Origin: Labrenzia sp. OB1
GTDB lineage: Bacteria; Pseudomonadota; Alphaproteobacteria; Rhizobiales; Stappiaceae
Assembly (NCBI RefSeq): GCF_001624695.1
Contig: NZ_JSEP01000005.1
Location: 41,001-105,000, forward strand
DNA: 64,000 nt
Direction of reading: 5' to 3'
A program made the position numbers and the translations under genes. This document shows, piece by piece, positions 9,445-17,288 of the stretch (the stretch's first letter is position 1; each line of letters opens with the position of its first letter). The notes beneath the pieces were generated by a model. The model saw nothing but the letters and a program-made list of their open reading frames with translations. It was not told where the DNA came from and ran no database searches.

Positions 9445-9717
9445 AGTGTGGACCAAAGTCGTGCATTCAGGCCATTCGGCGACAGATCGGATCAAGGGCG
9501 TGAAAGCGCAGGAGGTCTGGCGCCCCGGAGAGGTGTGGCGCTTCCGAAGACGGGCAGATTTGGCCCGCGGGAGGCGTGCGGTTCCTGAAAGTGCTCCAGA
9601 CGATGCCTCTTTTGGGCGGAACCATTTGAAAGCGGAAGAGTTTATCGCCTTTGAGGCGATTCAGGATGGCTCTTCCTCCCTGATGAAAACAAAACCTGAT
9701 CTATGAACGGAACTCGC

Positions 9718-10536
9718 ATGTCAAAAGTTGCCAGGATACTGTGCGTCGAAGACGAGGACATGCTCCTTCACGATCTCAAGGAGGAGCTTGAAGACGAAAA
9801 CTATGAGGTGCTGACGGCGAAGAACGGTCAGGTCGCCCTGGAGGTCCTGGAAAACGAGAAGCCGGACCTGATCATCAGTGACATGATGATGCCGAAACTG
9901 GATGGCCCAGGGTTGTTGAAGCATATCAGAGCCAACCGGCCAAGCCTGAACGATGTCCCGGTCATTTTTCTCACCGCCAAGGCAACACGCGACGACCTGA
10001 TCGAAGGCAAGCGGCTGGGAGTGGATGACTATCTGACCAAGCCTGTCGACTATGATCTCCTGCTGGCGACCGTGGAAGCGAATCTCGGTCAGGTGCTGCG
10101 TATCAGGAAGCAGAATCAGGTCAAACTTCGCCGCATCTACAATGCTATCCAGAAGCAGAGAGCGACGTCTGAGGAGTTGCGCGTCAGTTTCATCGCGCAG
10201 AATCCGAATTCCGTCCAACCGATCCTGAAGGCACTCAATGAACTCGGCTGCGCCGTCTCGGTGATTTCCGAAGATCAGCTGGTAAAACGCAGCTTTTCAC
10301 TCGACACGACGGATATCCTGTTCATCGTCTACAGCAAGGTCGTTCACTACTATCTCAAGTATGTCACCGATGATATCGGCAAGAACTGGGAGGGCATTTC
10401 GGTCCTGCTGGCGCCGCCCAAGCTTTCGGAAGAACAACGCACCTGTATCAAGGATGCGGGCATAAACGACACCATCGAATACCCCTACCCGCCGATCGAG
10501 GTGTTCAAGCTGCTGATGCGCCGGATGAAGGCCTGA
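9718..10536 (+). CDS. Response regulator with a C-terminal pseudo-receiver-like domain
   Basis: A 272-residue protein. Residues 1-125 form a canonical receiver: acidic pair ED, phospho-acceptor Asp55 in IISDMMMPKLDG, Thr in FLTAK and Lys in DDYLTKPVD. A helical linker follows. Residues about 165-270 look like a second alpha/beta receiver fold (SVISEDQ, DTTDILFIVYSKV, GISVLLAPPKL, DTIEYPYPPIEVFKLLMRRM) without the phosphorylatable Asp. No DNA-binding domain is visible, so output is probably protein-protein. ATG at 9718 has ACGGA 7 nt upstream; an in-frame ATG at 9703 lacks a ribosome site. The 9445-9717 gap holds nothing else convincing. Confidence 0.8.
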   Translation: MSKVARILCVEDEDMLLHDLKEELEDENYEVLTAKNGQVALEVLENEKPDLIISDMMMPKLDGPGLLKHIRANRPSLNDVPVIFLTAKATRDDLIEGKRLGVDDYLTKPVDYDLLLATVEANLGQVLRIRKQNQVKLRRIYNAIQKQRATSEELRVSFIAQNPNSVQPILKALNELGCAVSVISEDQLVKRSFSLDTTDILFIVYSKVVHYYLKYVTDDIGKNWEGISVLLAPPKLSEEQRTCIKDAGINDTIEYPYPPIEVFKLLMRRMKA

Positions 10537-10587
10537 CGGGTTGGCCGGCCGCAGAAACGCGCTGTACAACCTTATCCGGGCAATAAA

Positions 10588-10609
10588 AAACCCCGCCGAA
10601 GCGGGGTTT
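10588..10609. terminator. Bidirectional rho-independent terminator
   Basis: AAACCCCGC (10588-10596), loop CGAA, and GCGGGGTTT (10601-10609), with A-run on the left and T-rich sequence on the right. It sits between the convergent response regulator gene and infC and can serve both strands. Confidence 0.85.
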
Positions 10610-10633
10610 GAAATTTTCGGTCGGGAGCCGGGC

Positions 10634-11173
10634 CTATTTGATAGGTGCCAGGATCATCACCATCTGACGACCTTCGAGCTTCGGTGAGGCTTCAACCTTG
10701 GCAATTTCGGCAGTTTCCTCACGGACCTTGTTCAGGAGATTCATGCCCAGGTCCTGGTGCGCCATTTCCCGGCCGCGGAAGCGGAGCGTAACCTTCACCT
10801 TGTCGCCTTCGCCGAAGAAGCGCAGCATGCTTTTCATCTTCACCTGATAATCATGAGTGTCAATGTTCGGGCGCATCTTGATCTCTTTGATCTCGACGAC
10901 CTTCTGCTTCTTTCGGGTTTCAGCAGCTTTTTTCTGGGCCTGGTATTTATACCGGCCGTAGTCCAGGATCTTGCAGACTGGCGGATTTGCATGCGGCTGG
11001 ATTTCTACGAGATCCAACCCTGCTTCCGTTGCGATTTCCATCGCTTCTTCTGTCAGAATAACGCCGCGGTTGGCGCCTTCGTGATCAATCAACTGAACTT
11101 CGCGAACGCGAATTTCTTGGTTCGTGCGCGGGCCTTCCTTAGTGGGAGGCGGGGCGCGGAATGGACGGCGAAT
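10634..11173 (-). CDS. infC: Translation initiation factor IF-3 (AUU start)
   Basis: IF-3 binds the 30S subunit, prevents premature 50S joining and proofreads start codons. The 179-residue product has both domains: N-terminal [17 protein letters not shown] and C-terminal [18 protein letters not shown] and [12 protein letters not shown]. The family normally begins (M)RRPFR in Rhizobiales; here the codon before RRPFR is ATT (complement of 11171-11173), with AGGAG 9 nt upstream and no nearby ATG, GTG or TTG. An AUU start is known for infC and lets IF-3 repress its own translation. In-frame extension upstream gives sequence unlike IF-3. The gene is separate from rpmI/rplT here. Confidence 0.9.
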   Translation of the reverse strand: MRRPFRAPPPTKEGPRTNQEIRVREVQLIDHEGANRGVILTEEAMEIATEAGLDLVEIQPHANPPVCKILDYGRYKYQAQKKAAETRKKQKVVEIKEIKMRPNIDTHDYQVKMKSMLRFFGEGDKVKVTLRFRGREMAHQDLGMNLLNKVREETAEIAKVEASPKLEGRQMVMILAPIK

Positions 11174-11334
11174 GGTCGCAAACTCCTCTATCGTTTCAAC
11201 ATGACGCAGGAACAACCCGCAGGCGGGCGAATGTGCCCGATCGCGGAAAAGTTGCCCGGATTTAAAGCCCTGAAGCATCTTGTCCGTATCCGCACGGACG
11301 CAGGTTGCTCTGGGATCTGGCTCTTCGCATACAC

Positions 11335-11362
11335 AAAAAACCCCGGAACTCATGTACCAAGG
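11335..11362 (-). promoter_or_regulatory. Possible attenuator hairpin in the infC leader
   Basis: On the minus strand CCTTGG is followed after 10 nt by CCGGGG and then six T residues (complement of 11335-11340), about 160 nt before the infC start. The stem contains two G-U pairs, so stability is modest. Further upstream, TTGACT (minus) lies inside an 8-bp inverted repeat AAACCGCC/GGCGGTTT (11406-11439). The gap 11174-11560 otherwise shows no gene. Confidence 0.3.
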
Positions 11363-11560
11363 TGCTTGTTGCGCAAGTCCTAACGCCAGCCCCTAACGTC
11401 CTGCCAAACCGCCAAAAAGTCAACTGAATTCGGCGGTTTTCGCGTTTCTCGAAGCCGTTTGGCCGAATGGAGCGGATTTGGGGTAAAAGCGCCGCAACTC
11501 GATTGCGGCAACCGCGGGCGCAGTTGCAAAGCGCAGGATAAGAGATCAAGTAAGGGCAAC

Positions 11561-12037
11561 GTGTTCCATTTCAGGGAAGGACAGGCTTTGGACGGCGGAA
11601 AACTTCTGTTTCAATTCCTCAGGATTGTCTGTGGCTTCGTTCTGGCTGTCATAGCCTGCGGACTTTTCCTTGCGTGGGGCTTTTTTCGCGTGACTCACCC
11701 GGATCAGGACCCGGTCGCCTTCGCCGCCATGACGGGATCGGGTCTGGTGGGGGCAAGCGTCATAGGAGGCACGGTCCTTGTGCCTGCCGCCGTTCTGATC
11801 GTCATCGCCGAAGGCGTCCGCTTGCGGAGTTTCATCTTTCATGTCGCCGCAGCCGGAGGTATCGCGTTCCTGGTCTGGACGCTCGGCGCCGGGAGCGGCA
11901 CCTCAGACTGGAGGCCGGGGAGCGCTGTCGTGCTGGCCGCAGGATTTCTGGCCGGCGCCGTCTATTGGCTGATCGCCGGCAGGACGTCGGGAGGCTGGCA
12001 CGGTCAAAACGAACCGGCCGGCAAGAGGCGAGTATGA
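11561..12037 (+). CDS. Hypothetical inner-membrane protein, four predicted TM helices
   Basis: About 158 residues with four hydrophobic stretches (roughly 17-38, 56-80, 88-107 and 115-135) and a short basic C-terminal tail. No family recognised. The start is uncertain: GTG at 11561 has AAGGG 4 nt upstream, while TTG at 11588 has GGAAGGA 6 nt upstream and would remove nine residues; the first helix is kept in both cases. It is convergent with the DUF1232 gene 12 bp away. Nothing in the neighbourhood points to a function. Confidence 0.6.
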   Translation: MFHFREGQALDGGKLLFQFLRIVCGFVLAVIACGLFLAWGFFRVTHPDQDPVAFAAMTGSGLVGASVIGGTVLVPAAVLIVIAEGVRLRSFIFHVAAAGGIAFLVWTLGAGSGTSDWRPGSAVVLAAGFLAGAVYWLIAGRTSGGWHGQNEPAGKRRV

Positions 12038-12049
12038 TACGTCTGAACG

Positions 12050-12424
12050 TTACAGCTCGCCGTTTTTAAGCGCTTCGCGGGCCGCCTGGTAGTGGTCCTC
12101 CCGCATGTGCACGCGGATCATGGCGATGGCCGCCAGCAGGACCGTGGCATCGTCCCCGAAACCGACGGCGAGCAGAAAGTCCGGTATCGCATCGATGGGC
12201 ATGACGAAGTAGGCAAGCGCGCCGATAAATGACGCACGCACCTTGACCGGTGTTGCCGGATCCATCGCACAATAATATCCGGCGACGATATCCTCGATGA
12301 AGGGAACCTGACGGATTGCCTTGCGCGCCGTGGTTAGCAGCTTTTCCCGGATGGTCCGGCGCTTTTCTTCGTCAGGTCCCAGGAATTCGGGACCGGAGCC
12401 CAGGCCCTCGAAAGTTGTATCCAT
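12050..12424 (-). CDS. YkvA family protein (DUF1232)
   Basis: A 124-residue small membrane-associated protein. The DUF1232 core is visible as VRASFIGALAYFVMPIDAIPDFLLAVGFGDD, with the conserved PIDAIPD motif and the following GFGDDATV, flanked by two short hydrophobic helices. The biochemical function of the family is unknown; it is widespread in bacteria. A sigma70-like promoter fits upstream (12456-12484). The gap upstream to the next gene (12425-12712, 288 bp) holds no other gene that I can support. Confidence 0.8.
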   Translation of the reverse strand: MDTTFEGLGSGPEFLGPDEEKRRTIREKLLTTARKAIRQVPFIEDIVAGYYCAMDPATPVKVRASFIGALAYFVMPIDAIPDFLLAVGFGDDATVLLAAIAMIRVHMREDHYQAAREALKNGEL

Positions 12425-12455
12425 TTCATTTCCCGCGATTGTTTTCCGCTTTCGT

Positions 12456-12484
12456 TAGATAGTGACCCGGGCCCGGAGGTTCAA
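12456..12484 (-). promoter_or_regulatory. Sigma70-type promoter for the DUF1232 gene
   Basis: On the minus strand TTGAAC (complement of 12479-12484), 17-bp spacer, then TATCTA (complement of 12456-12461), about 30 bp before the start codon. Spacing is ideal; the -10 box is a moderate match. Confidence 0.45.
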
Positions 12485-12712
12485 CGCCGGGATCAAGTAC
12501 CCAGAGGGCCGCCGCGTTATTCTCGTCGGCTTCCTGCAGCTCGCCAGGTCCGGGCCTCCTTGGTTCCAGATCGCTCTCGCAAAGCCCGGAAGAAGTCCGG
12601 TCCTCCTCCCCAATCGGGCCTTCCGTATCGGTGCGCTGCGGGACTTGTCCGCCTTGCTCAAGCTGGTTGCCTCCGGTCCCTTTCCTGTTCCGAATGTTGT
12701 CGCTAACCGTAC

Positions 12713-13168
12713 TCAGGACCTGCCCAGAGCGAGTTTTTCAATCTTGTCGACCGGGTGGTTCGTCAAGTCCTTGTCAATTTCGGCAATGATCCGGTCATTG
12801 ACCTCCTTGTGCAGTTCCTTCCGGATCTGGCCGAGAACGGAGGGGGCGGCGACAAGCACCATTTCCTTGAAGTCACCCTTGTGGGCGCGCTTGTAGAGGA
12901 TGTCCGCGAGATCGGCGGCGAAGTTGTCCTCCGCGAGCTGATGCCAGTCGGTCTCGCTGACGGCGCTCCGGTGTCCTTGCGGGCCGTCGCTCTTGCGGCC
13001 GGGGCGGTCAGCGGCTTGATACCGGTTGGCCGGGTTGTCCTGTTCCTCCTTTTTGAAGATCTCGAGATTCGGGAATTTCTCGTCGCCTTCATTGCGCAGG
13101 AAAAGCGCCTTGGCGCCATCCGCGACCACAACCCAGCCGCCATGTTTCAACCGGATCGATTCACTCAT
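12713..13168 (-). CDS. Host attachment family protein (bacterial eRF1-like, baeRF)
   Basis: A 151-residue soluble protein starting MSESIRLKHGGWVVVADGAKALFLRNEGDEKFPNL in two adjoining motifs, closely like the alphaproteobacterial host attachment proteins, whose fold resembles domain 1 of release factor eRF1/Pelota. Further family blocks are ADRPGRKSDGPQG and EMVLVAAPSVLGQIRKEL. The exact role is unknown; the original name comes from a plant-attachment phenotype in Agrobacterium. The start has GGAG 6-7 nt upstream. A stress-sigma-like promoter lies just upstream. The product is basic/acidic mixed with no signal peptide, so it acts in the cytoplasm. Confidence 0.82.
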   Translation of the reverse strand: MSESIRLKHGGWVVVADGAKALFLRNEGDEKFPNLEIFKKEEQDNPANRYQAADRPGRKSDGPQGHRSAVSETDWHQLAEDNFAADLADILYKRAHKGDFKEMVLVAAPSVLGQIRKELHKEVNDRIIAEIDKDLTNHPVDKIEKLALGRS

Positions 13169-13203
13169 TTCCAATCTCCTCGTAAAGTCGGATCGCCTGG
13201 AGA

Positions 13204-13231
13204 AACAATGGGACCGCAGCCGAGCCGTTCC
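13204..13231 (-). promoter_or_regulatory. Possible EcfG-like (general stress) promoter
   Basis: GGAAC (complement of 13227-13231), 16-bp spacer, then CATTGTT. Alphaproteobacterial EcfG promoters read GGAAC-N16/17-CGTT, so there is one mismatch in the -10 core. It is placed 36 bp before the host-attachment gene start. The rest of the 13169-13512 gap shows no gene. Confidence 0.35.
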
Positions 13232-13512
13232 ATGAACACCGGCCGGGCGGGATGGGCTGTCTTGCCTCTTTCCGATTTCGCTCCAGCTCATGGTTATATT
13301 TGGACGATCGACGGATCTTTCAATTGGGGGACTTTGGCGGGTGCCTTTTGGGCGCATCCATGTGGCTGCCGGGCGAGATCGGGATGGCGCGCGGCGCGGG
13401 CTTGCAGCAAAAACGATTGTCCGCCAGAGCCAACCCGGCGCAACGATGCACACCCGACGTTGCGGTGCGCGGCACCCCAACGTGTCAGATCAGTGCTTTT
13501 CAGTTCCGTGCA

Positions 13513-15201
13513 TCATGCGTTGCCACGGGTTTCCAGAAGCCGCCGGGCGATCACCTGCGCCTGAATCTCCGCCGCACCTTCAAAGATATTCAGGATGCGG
13601 GCATCGCACAGGACCCTTGAAACGGGATATTCCAGTGCGAAGCCGTTGCCGCCGTGGATCTGCAGGGCGTTGTCGGCGGCGGCCCATGCGACGCGCGCGC
13701 CGAGAAGCTTTGCCATGCCTGCCTCGAGGTCGCAGCGTTTGCCGGAGTCCTTCTGCCATGAGGAAAAATAGGTGAGCTGGCGGGCAATCATCAGTTCGGT
13801 TGTCATGATGGCCAGCTTGTCGGAGACGCGTGGAAACTCGATCAGCGGCTTGCCGAACTGGATGCGGTCTTCGGCGTACCGCAGGCCGAGATCGAGCGCG
13901 GACTGGGCGACGCCCAGGGCTCTGGCCGCCGTCTGGATGCGGGCGCCCTCAAAGGTCTGCATGAGCTGCTTGAAGCCCTCGCCCTCCACCTGACCAAGGA
14001 GGTTTTCTCCCTTGACCTCAAATCCGTCAAAGGCGATCTCGTATTCCTTCATGCCGCGATAGCCGAGCACCTCGATCTCGCCACCGCTCATGCCATCTGC
14101 CGGAAAAGGGTCTTCATCGGTGCCGCGCGGTTTTTCCGCGATGAACATGGAAAGCCCCTTGTAACCGGCTTCTTCAGGGTTTGTGCGCGCGAGCAGCGTC
14201 ATGACATCGGCGCGCACCGGATGGGTGATCCAGGTCTTGTTGCCCGAGACCTTCCAGGTGTCACCGTCCTTCACGGCCCGGGTTTTTAGGGAGGCCAGGT
14301 CGGAGCCGGTATTGGGTTCGGTAAAGACGGCCGTCGGCAGGATTTCACCGGAGGCGATTTTCGGCAGCCAGTGCTGCTTCTGGTCTTCCGTGCCGCCGCA
14401 CAGGATGAGTTCTGCGGCGATCTCGGATCGGGTGCCGAGGGACCCGACGCCGATATAGGCGCGGGACAGTTCCTCGGAGACGACGCACATGGCTTCCTTG
14501 CCAAGACCAAGCCCGCCATATTCTTCCGGGATGGTCAGGCCGAATACACCCAGTTCGGACATCTGGCCGACCACTTCGTATGGGATGTATTCGTTTTTCA
14601 GGTGCCACTCGTGTGCATGGGGGGCGACGGTATCCTGCGCAAAGCGCCGCATCTCGTTGCGGATCTGCTCCATCGTTTCATCGAGGCCAGGGTCACCGAA
14701 TGTCGAGTGACCGGCCTGATCGCGGATGAGCTGCGTGATCTCCCGGCGGATTTCAGGCGTGTTGCCTTCCCGGATCAGTGTCTCCACCTCGGCCGTGCGA
14801 AAAGGTTCGGCCTCGTCGTGGGCAATGCCCAGGTCTGCGAGGCGAACCACTTCCCCCTGGTTCATCGGGATGCCGCCGAAAACCTGTGCCAGATATTCGG
14901 CGAAGCCGAGCCGGACAATCCTGTCCTCCAGCGGGCCGTAGCGGCTCTCTTCCTTGAGACGCCTGGCATAGGCGTCAAGCTGGCGCAGAGAGTCCACATA
15001 GGTCGCCAGCCATGCCAGTCCGTGGGTGGCCCGCTGTTCTTCTTCCATGCGCTGCGAGGAGATACGGCCGTCTTTCGTCACAAGCGCGCGTACACGCTGC
15101 GCTGCGAGATCAAGCAGGCGGTCGAGGGTGGCAACGGCGGCGGCCGTGTGGTCTGACAGGCTCTCCGGCGTTTCTGCCGCCTTTGTGGCTGCAGGGGGCA
15201 T
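13513..15201 (-). CDS. mcd: (2S)-methylsuccinyl-CoA dehydrogenase-like acyl-CoA dehydrogenase
   Basis: A 562-residue flavoprotein, about 160 residues longer at the N-terminus than ordinary acyl-CoA dehydrogenases. That extension and the C-terminal block QIHGGNGFALEYPVSR followed by LNIFEGAAEIQ are typical of methylsuccinyl-CoA dehydrogenase, which makes mesaconyl-CoA in the ethylmalonyl-CoA pathway. The FAD/substrate region shows AVFTEPNTGSDLASLKT. Glu541 in IFEGAAE is at the usual catalytic-base position. The gene stands alone, as mcd often does. An unspecific long acyl-CoA dehydrogenase is the alternative. The pathway would let the cell grow on acetate-level substrates without isocitrate lyase. 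Confidence 0.75.
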   Translation of the reverse strand: MPPAATKAAETPESLSDHTAAAVATLDRLLDLAAQRVRALVTKDGRISSQRMEEEQRATHGLAWLATYVDSLRQLDAYARRLKEESRYGPLEDRIVRLGFAEYLAQVFGGIPMNQGEVVRLADLGIAHDEAEPFRTAEVETLIREGNTPEIRREITQLIRDQAGHSTFGDPGLDETMEQIRNEMRRFAQDTVAPHAHEWHLKNEYIPYEVVGQMSELGVFGLTIPEEYGGLGLGKEAMCVVSEELSRAYIGVGSLGTRSEIAAELILCGGTEDQKQHWLPKIASGEILPTAVFTEPNTGSDLASLKTRAVKDGDTWKVSGNKTWITHPVRADVMTLLARTNPEEAGYKGLSMFIAEKPRGTDEDPFPADGMSGGEIEVLGYRGMKEYEIAFDGFEVKGENLLGQVEGEGFKQLMQTFEGARIQTAARALGVAQSALDLGLRYAEDRIQFGKPLIEFPRVSDKLAIMTTELMIARQLTYFSSWQKDSGKRCDLEAGMAKLLGARVAWAAADNALQIHGGNGFALEYPVSRVLCDARILNIFEGAAEIQAQVIARRLLETRGNA

Positions 15202-15363
15202 TGGCGTTCTCCGTTTTCATTTGTTGCGCTCTGGCGCTTGTTGTTGAAGCTATGTTGCGTTGCACACCCCAATTTGTCGAGGCGGAATTTCTTCACCTTT
15301 TGGAGGGGGCGGAATTCACCCGGGGGCCTTGACTAGTCCTTTGCAGCAAGGCCTCATCGAAGT

Positions 15364-16254
15364 ATGAGTCTTCGCCTTGCAGCCGTGACGATTTATGCCG
15401 TCCTGAAAGACGCAATCGGCCATTTCACCCGTGATGACGGTTTCGCCATGGCCAGTCATGTCGCTCTTTCCGGCCTTCTCGCCATTTTTCCACTGTTGAT
15501 TTTCATAGCGTCACTGGCGGCTTTTCTCGGTCTGACGGGGGCGGCCGATACGGTCTCCGATCTCATTTTTGATGCCTGGCCCGAGAGTGTGGCCGCGCCG
15601 CTCGCGCGGGAAGTCCAGAATGTCCTGACAGTCCGGCGCGGGGACCTGTTGACCCTGGGTGCCGTCGCCGCGCTGTGGTTTGCCTCAAACGGCGTGGAAG
15701 CGCTTCGCACCGCGCTGAACCGCGCCTACCGGCAGCAGGAACACCGTTCGATCATTCTGTTGAGGCTGCAGTCCCTCGGACTGGTTCTGCTGGGCGCAGG
15801 CATCCTGCTTGCCTATACGTTTCTTGTGGTTCTGGCCCCGCTGGCACTGTCGAAACTGGAGACTTATGTGCCGGCGATCGAATCCTTCCTGCTGTCGATC
15901 AATCTGGCGAGATACACGCTGGCCGGGTCTCTGCTGATCATCGGTCTGTTCATCACCCACTGGCAGCTTCCCTCCGGACACAGAACGTTCAGGGATCTGT
16001 GGCCGGGTGTGCTTGCAACCCTGATCATGTGGATTGTCGCCGGCAGTGTCTTTGGCGCCTATCTGGCCCGCTTCGCGAATTACGTTTCCACCTATGGCGG
16101 GCTGGCAGGCATCATGACCGCGGTGATCTTCCTGTATATCTGTGCATTGGTCTTCATTCTCGGCGGCGAGCTCAACGCCGCGATTTCCCGTCAGCGGCAA
16201 TTTGCCCGGCGCAAGAAAATGCAAGCTGCCGCGCGTGCGGTGTCCGAAGACTGA
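15364..16254 (+). CDS. YihY/BrkB-family inner-membrane protein
   Basis: A 296-residue integral membrane protein with about six hydrophobic segments. The family pattern is clear: HFTRDDGFAMASHVALSGLLAIFPLL at the start in two parts, WFASNGVEALRTALNRAYR in the middle, and SVFGAYLARFANYVSTYGGLAGIMTAVIFLYI near the end. It is often called ribonuclease BN in error; that activity does not belong to this family and the real function is unknown. The start ATG at 15364 agrees with family N-termini. It is divergent from mcd and convergent with the EamA gene. Confidence 0.85.
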   Translation: MSLRLAAVTIYAVLKDAIGHFTRDDGFAMASHVALSGLLAIFPLLIFIASLAAFLGLTGAADTVSDLIFDAWPESVAAPLAREVQNVLTVRRGDLLTLGAVAALWFASNGVEALRTALNRAYRQQEHRSIILLRLQSLGLVLLGAGILLAYTFLVVLAPLALSKLETYVPAIESFLLSINLARYTLAGSLLIIGLFITHWQLPSGHRTFRDLWPGVLATLIMWIVAGSVFGAYLARFANYVSTYGGLAGIMTAVIFLYICALVFILGGELNAAISRQRQFARRKKMQAAARAVSED

Positions 16255-16276
16255 CAAGCCCCGTGCTGCGGGCGGA

Positions 16277-17152
16277 TCAGGATTTCGCGGCTGGCTTCCG
16301 GATCGTCAGAACGGCGCTGATGACGAGTGCCATGCCGGCAAGCTGAACCAGGGTCAGCGTTTCCCCGAAAAGAAAATAGCTCTCGACCGCCGTGGCGACA
16401 GGCACCAGATAGAACAGGCTGGCGACCCTCGAGACGGCTCTCTGACGAATGAGCAGCATCAAAAGCAGGATGGCTCCCACGGACAGAACCAGCACCAGCC
16501 AGACAAGGGCGAAAATGAATTCACCTGACCAGGTGATGTGCCAGCTTTCGAAAAGGCTGAGAGGGACGGTTACCAGCAGGGCACCGACATATTGCCAGGC
16601 GGTTGCCGCCAGAAGATCCGTGCTCCCGACAAATCGCTTCTGGTAGACCGTGCCCAAACTGATGGCGAAGACACCGGCAAGCACGGCTGCAATGGTCGCG
16701 ACCGTGATTCCGGTTCCGCTCAGGTCGAATTTGGGGCCGAGAACCAAGGCAAGACCAGCGGCACCGATTGCCATGGCGAGCCAGTGTCGTTTTGAAACGG
16801 TTTCCCCGAGCATCAGCACCGCCATGATGGCGGTCAGCACCGGTTGCAAACCGACAATGATCGACGACAGACCTGCCGGCATTCCCTGCTTGATCGCCCA
16901 GAAGACGCCAGCGAGATAAATCCCGTGAACCAGCATTCCAGTGACAACGCAGTGAAAGATTGCAGCGGGTGATCTGGGCCAGGACTTCGCAAGCACCAGG
17001 GCCAGGACGATCAGGACCGGCACGACCGCAGCGAATCGGACGGTCAGGAACACCATTGGTTCGACATAGGGCGCACCCAGTTTCGAACCGATGAATCCGG
17101 TTGACCACAATAGAACGAAGATTGCCGGTGCAGATTTGGCGAGGAATTTCAA
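16277..17152 (-). CDS. EamA/DMT-superfamily transporter
   Basis: About 291 residues with ten hydrophobic helices arranged as two repeats of five, the EamA pattern typical of drug/metabolite exporters. Family motifs include FVLLWSTGFIGSKLG near the start and SLFYLVPVATAVESYFLFGE with the following LTLVQLAGMALVISAV near the end. I chose the TTG complementary to 17150-17152 because GAGG lies 6 nt upstream and the product then begins just before helix 1; other TTG starts upstream would add 19 residues. The substrate is unknown; small metabolites or amino acids are possible. It is divergent from the chemoreceptor gene. Confidence 0.8.
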   Translation of the reverse strand: MKFLAKSAPAIFVLLWSTGFIGSKLGAPYVEPMVFLTVRFAAVVPVLIVLALVLAKSWPRSPAAIFHCVVTGMLVHGIYLAGVFWAIKQGMPAGLSSIIVGLQPVLTAIMAVLMLGETVSKRHWLAMAIGAAGLALVLGPKFDLSGTGITVATIAAVLAGVFAISLGTVYQKRFVGSTDLLAATAWQYVGALLVTVPLSLFESWHITWSGEFIFALVWLVLVLSVGAILLLMLLIRQRAVSRVASLFYLVPVATAVESYFLFGETLTLVQLAGMALVISAVLTIRKPAAKS

Positions 17153-17288
17153 GTTTTGCCTCAAAAAGGAGAGAAAATGCCTGGAAACTGTGCAGTATTG
17201 CGGATGCAATATTAGGATTCATTAACCGGAAATTGTGGATTTTCCTCGACTCTGTGGACTGATACTCAGGTGTTAGGGGCATACGCTG

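Noticed and set aside
9413..9706. 97-residue open frame between the kinase and regulator genes
   Set aside because: It overlaps the kinase end, has Arg-rich composition and no ribosome site.
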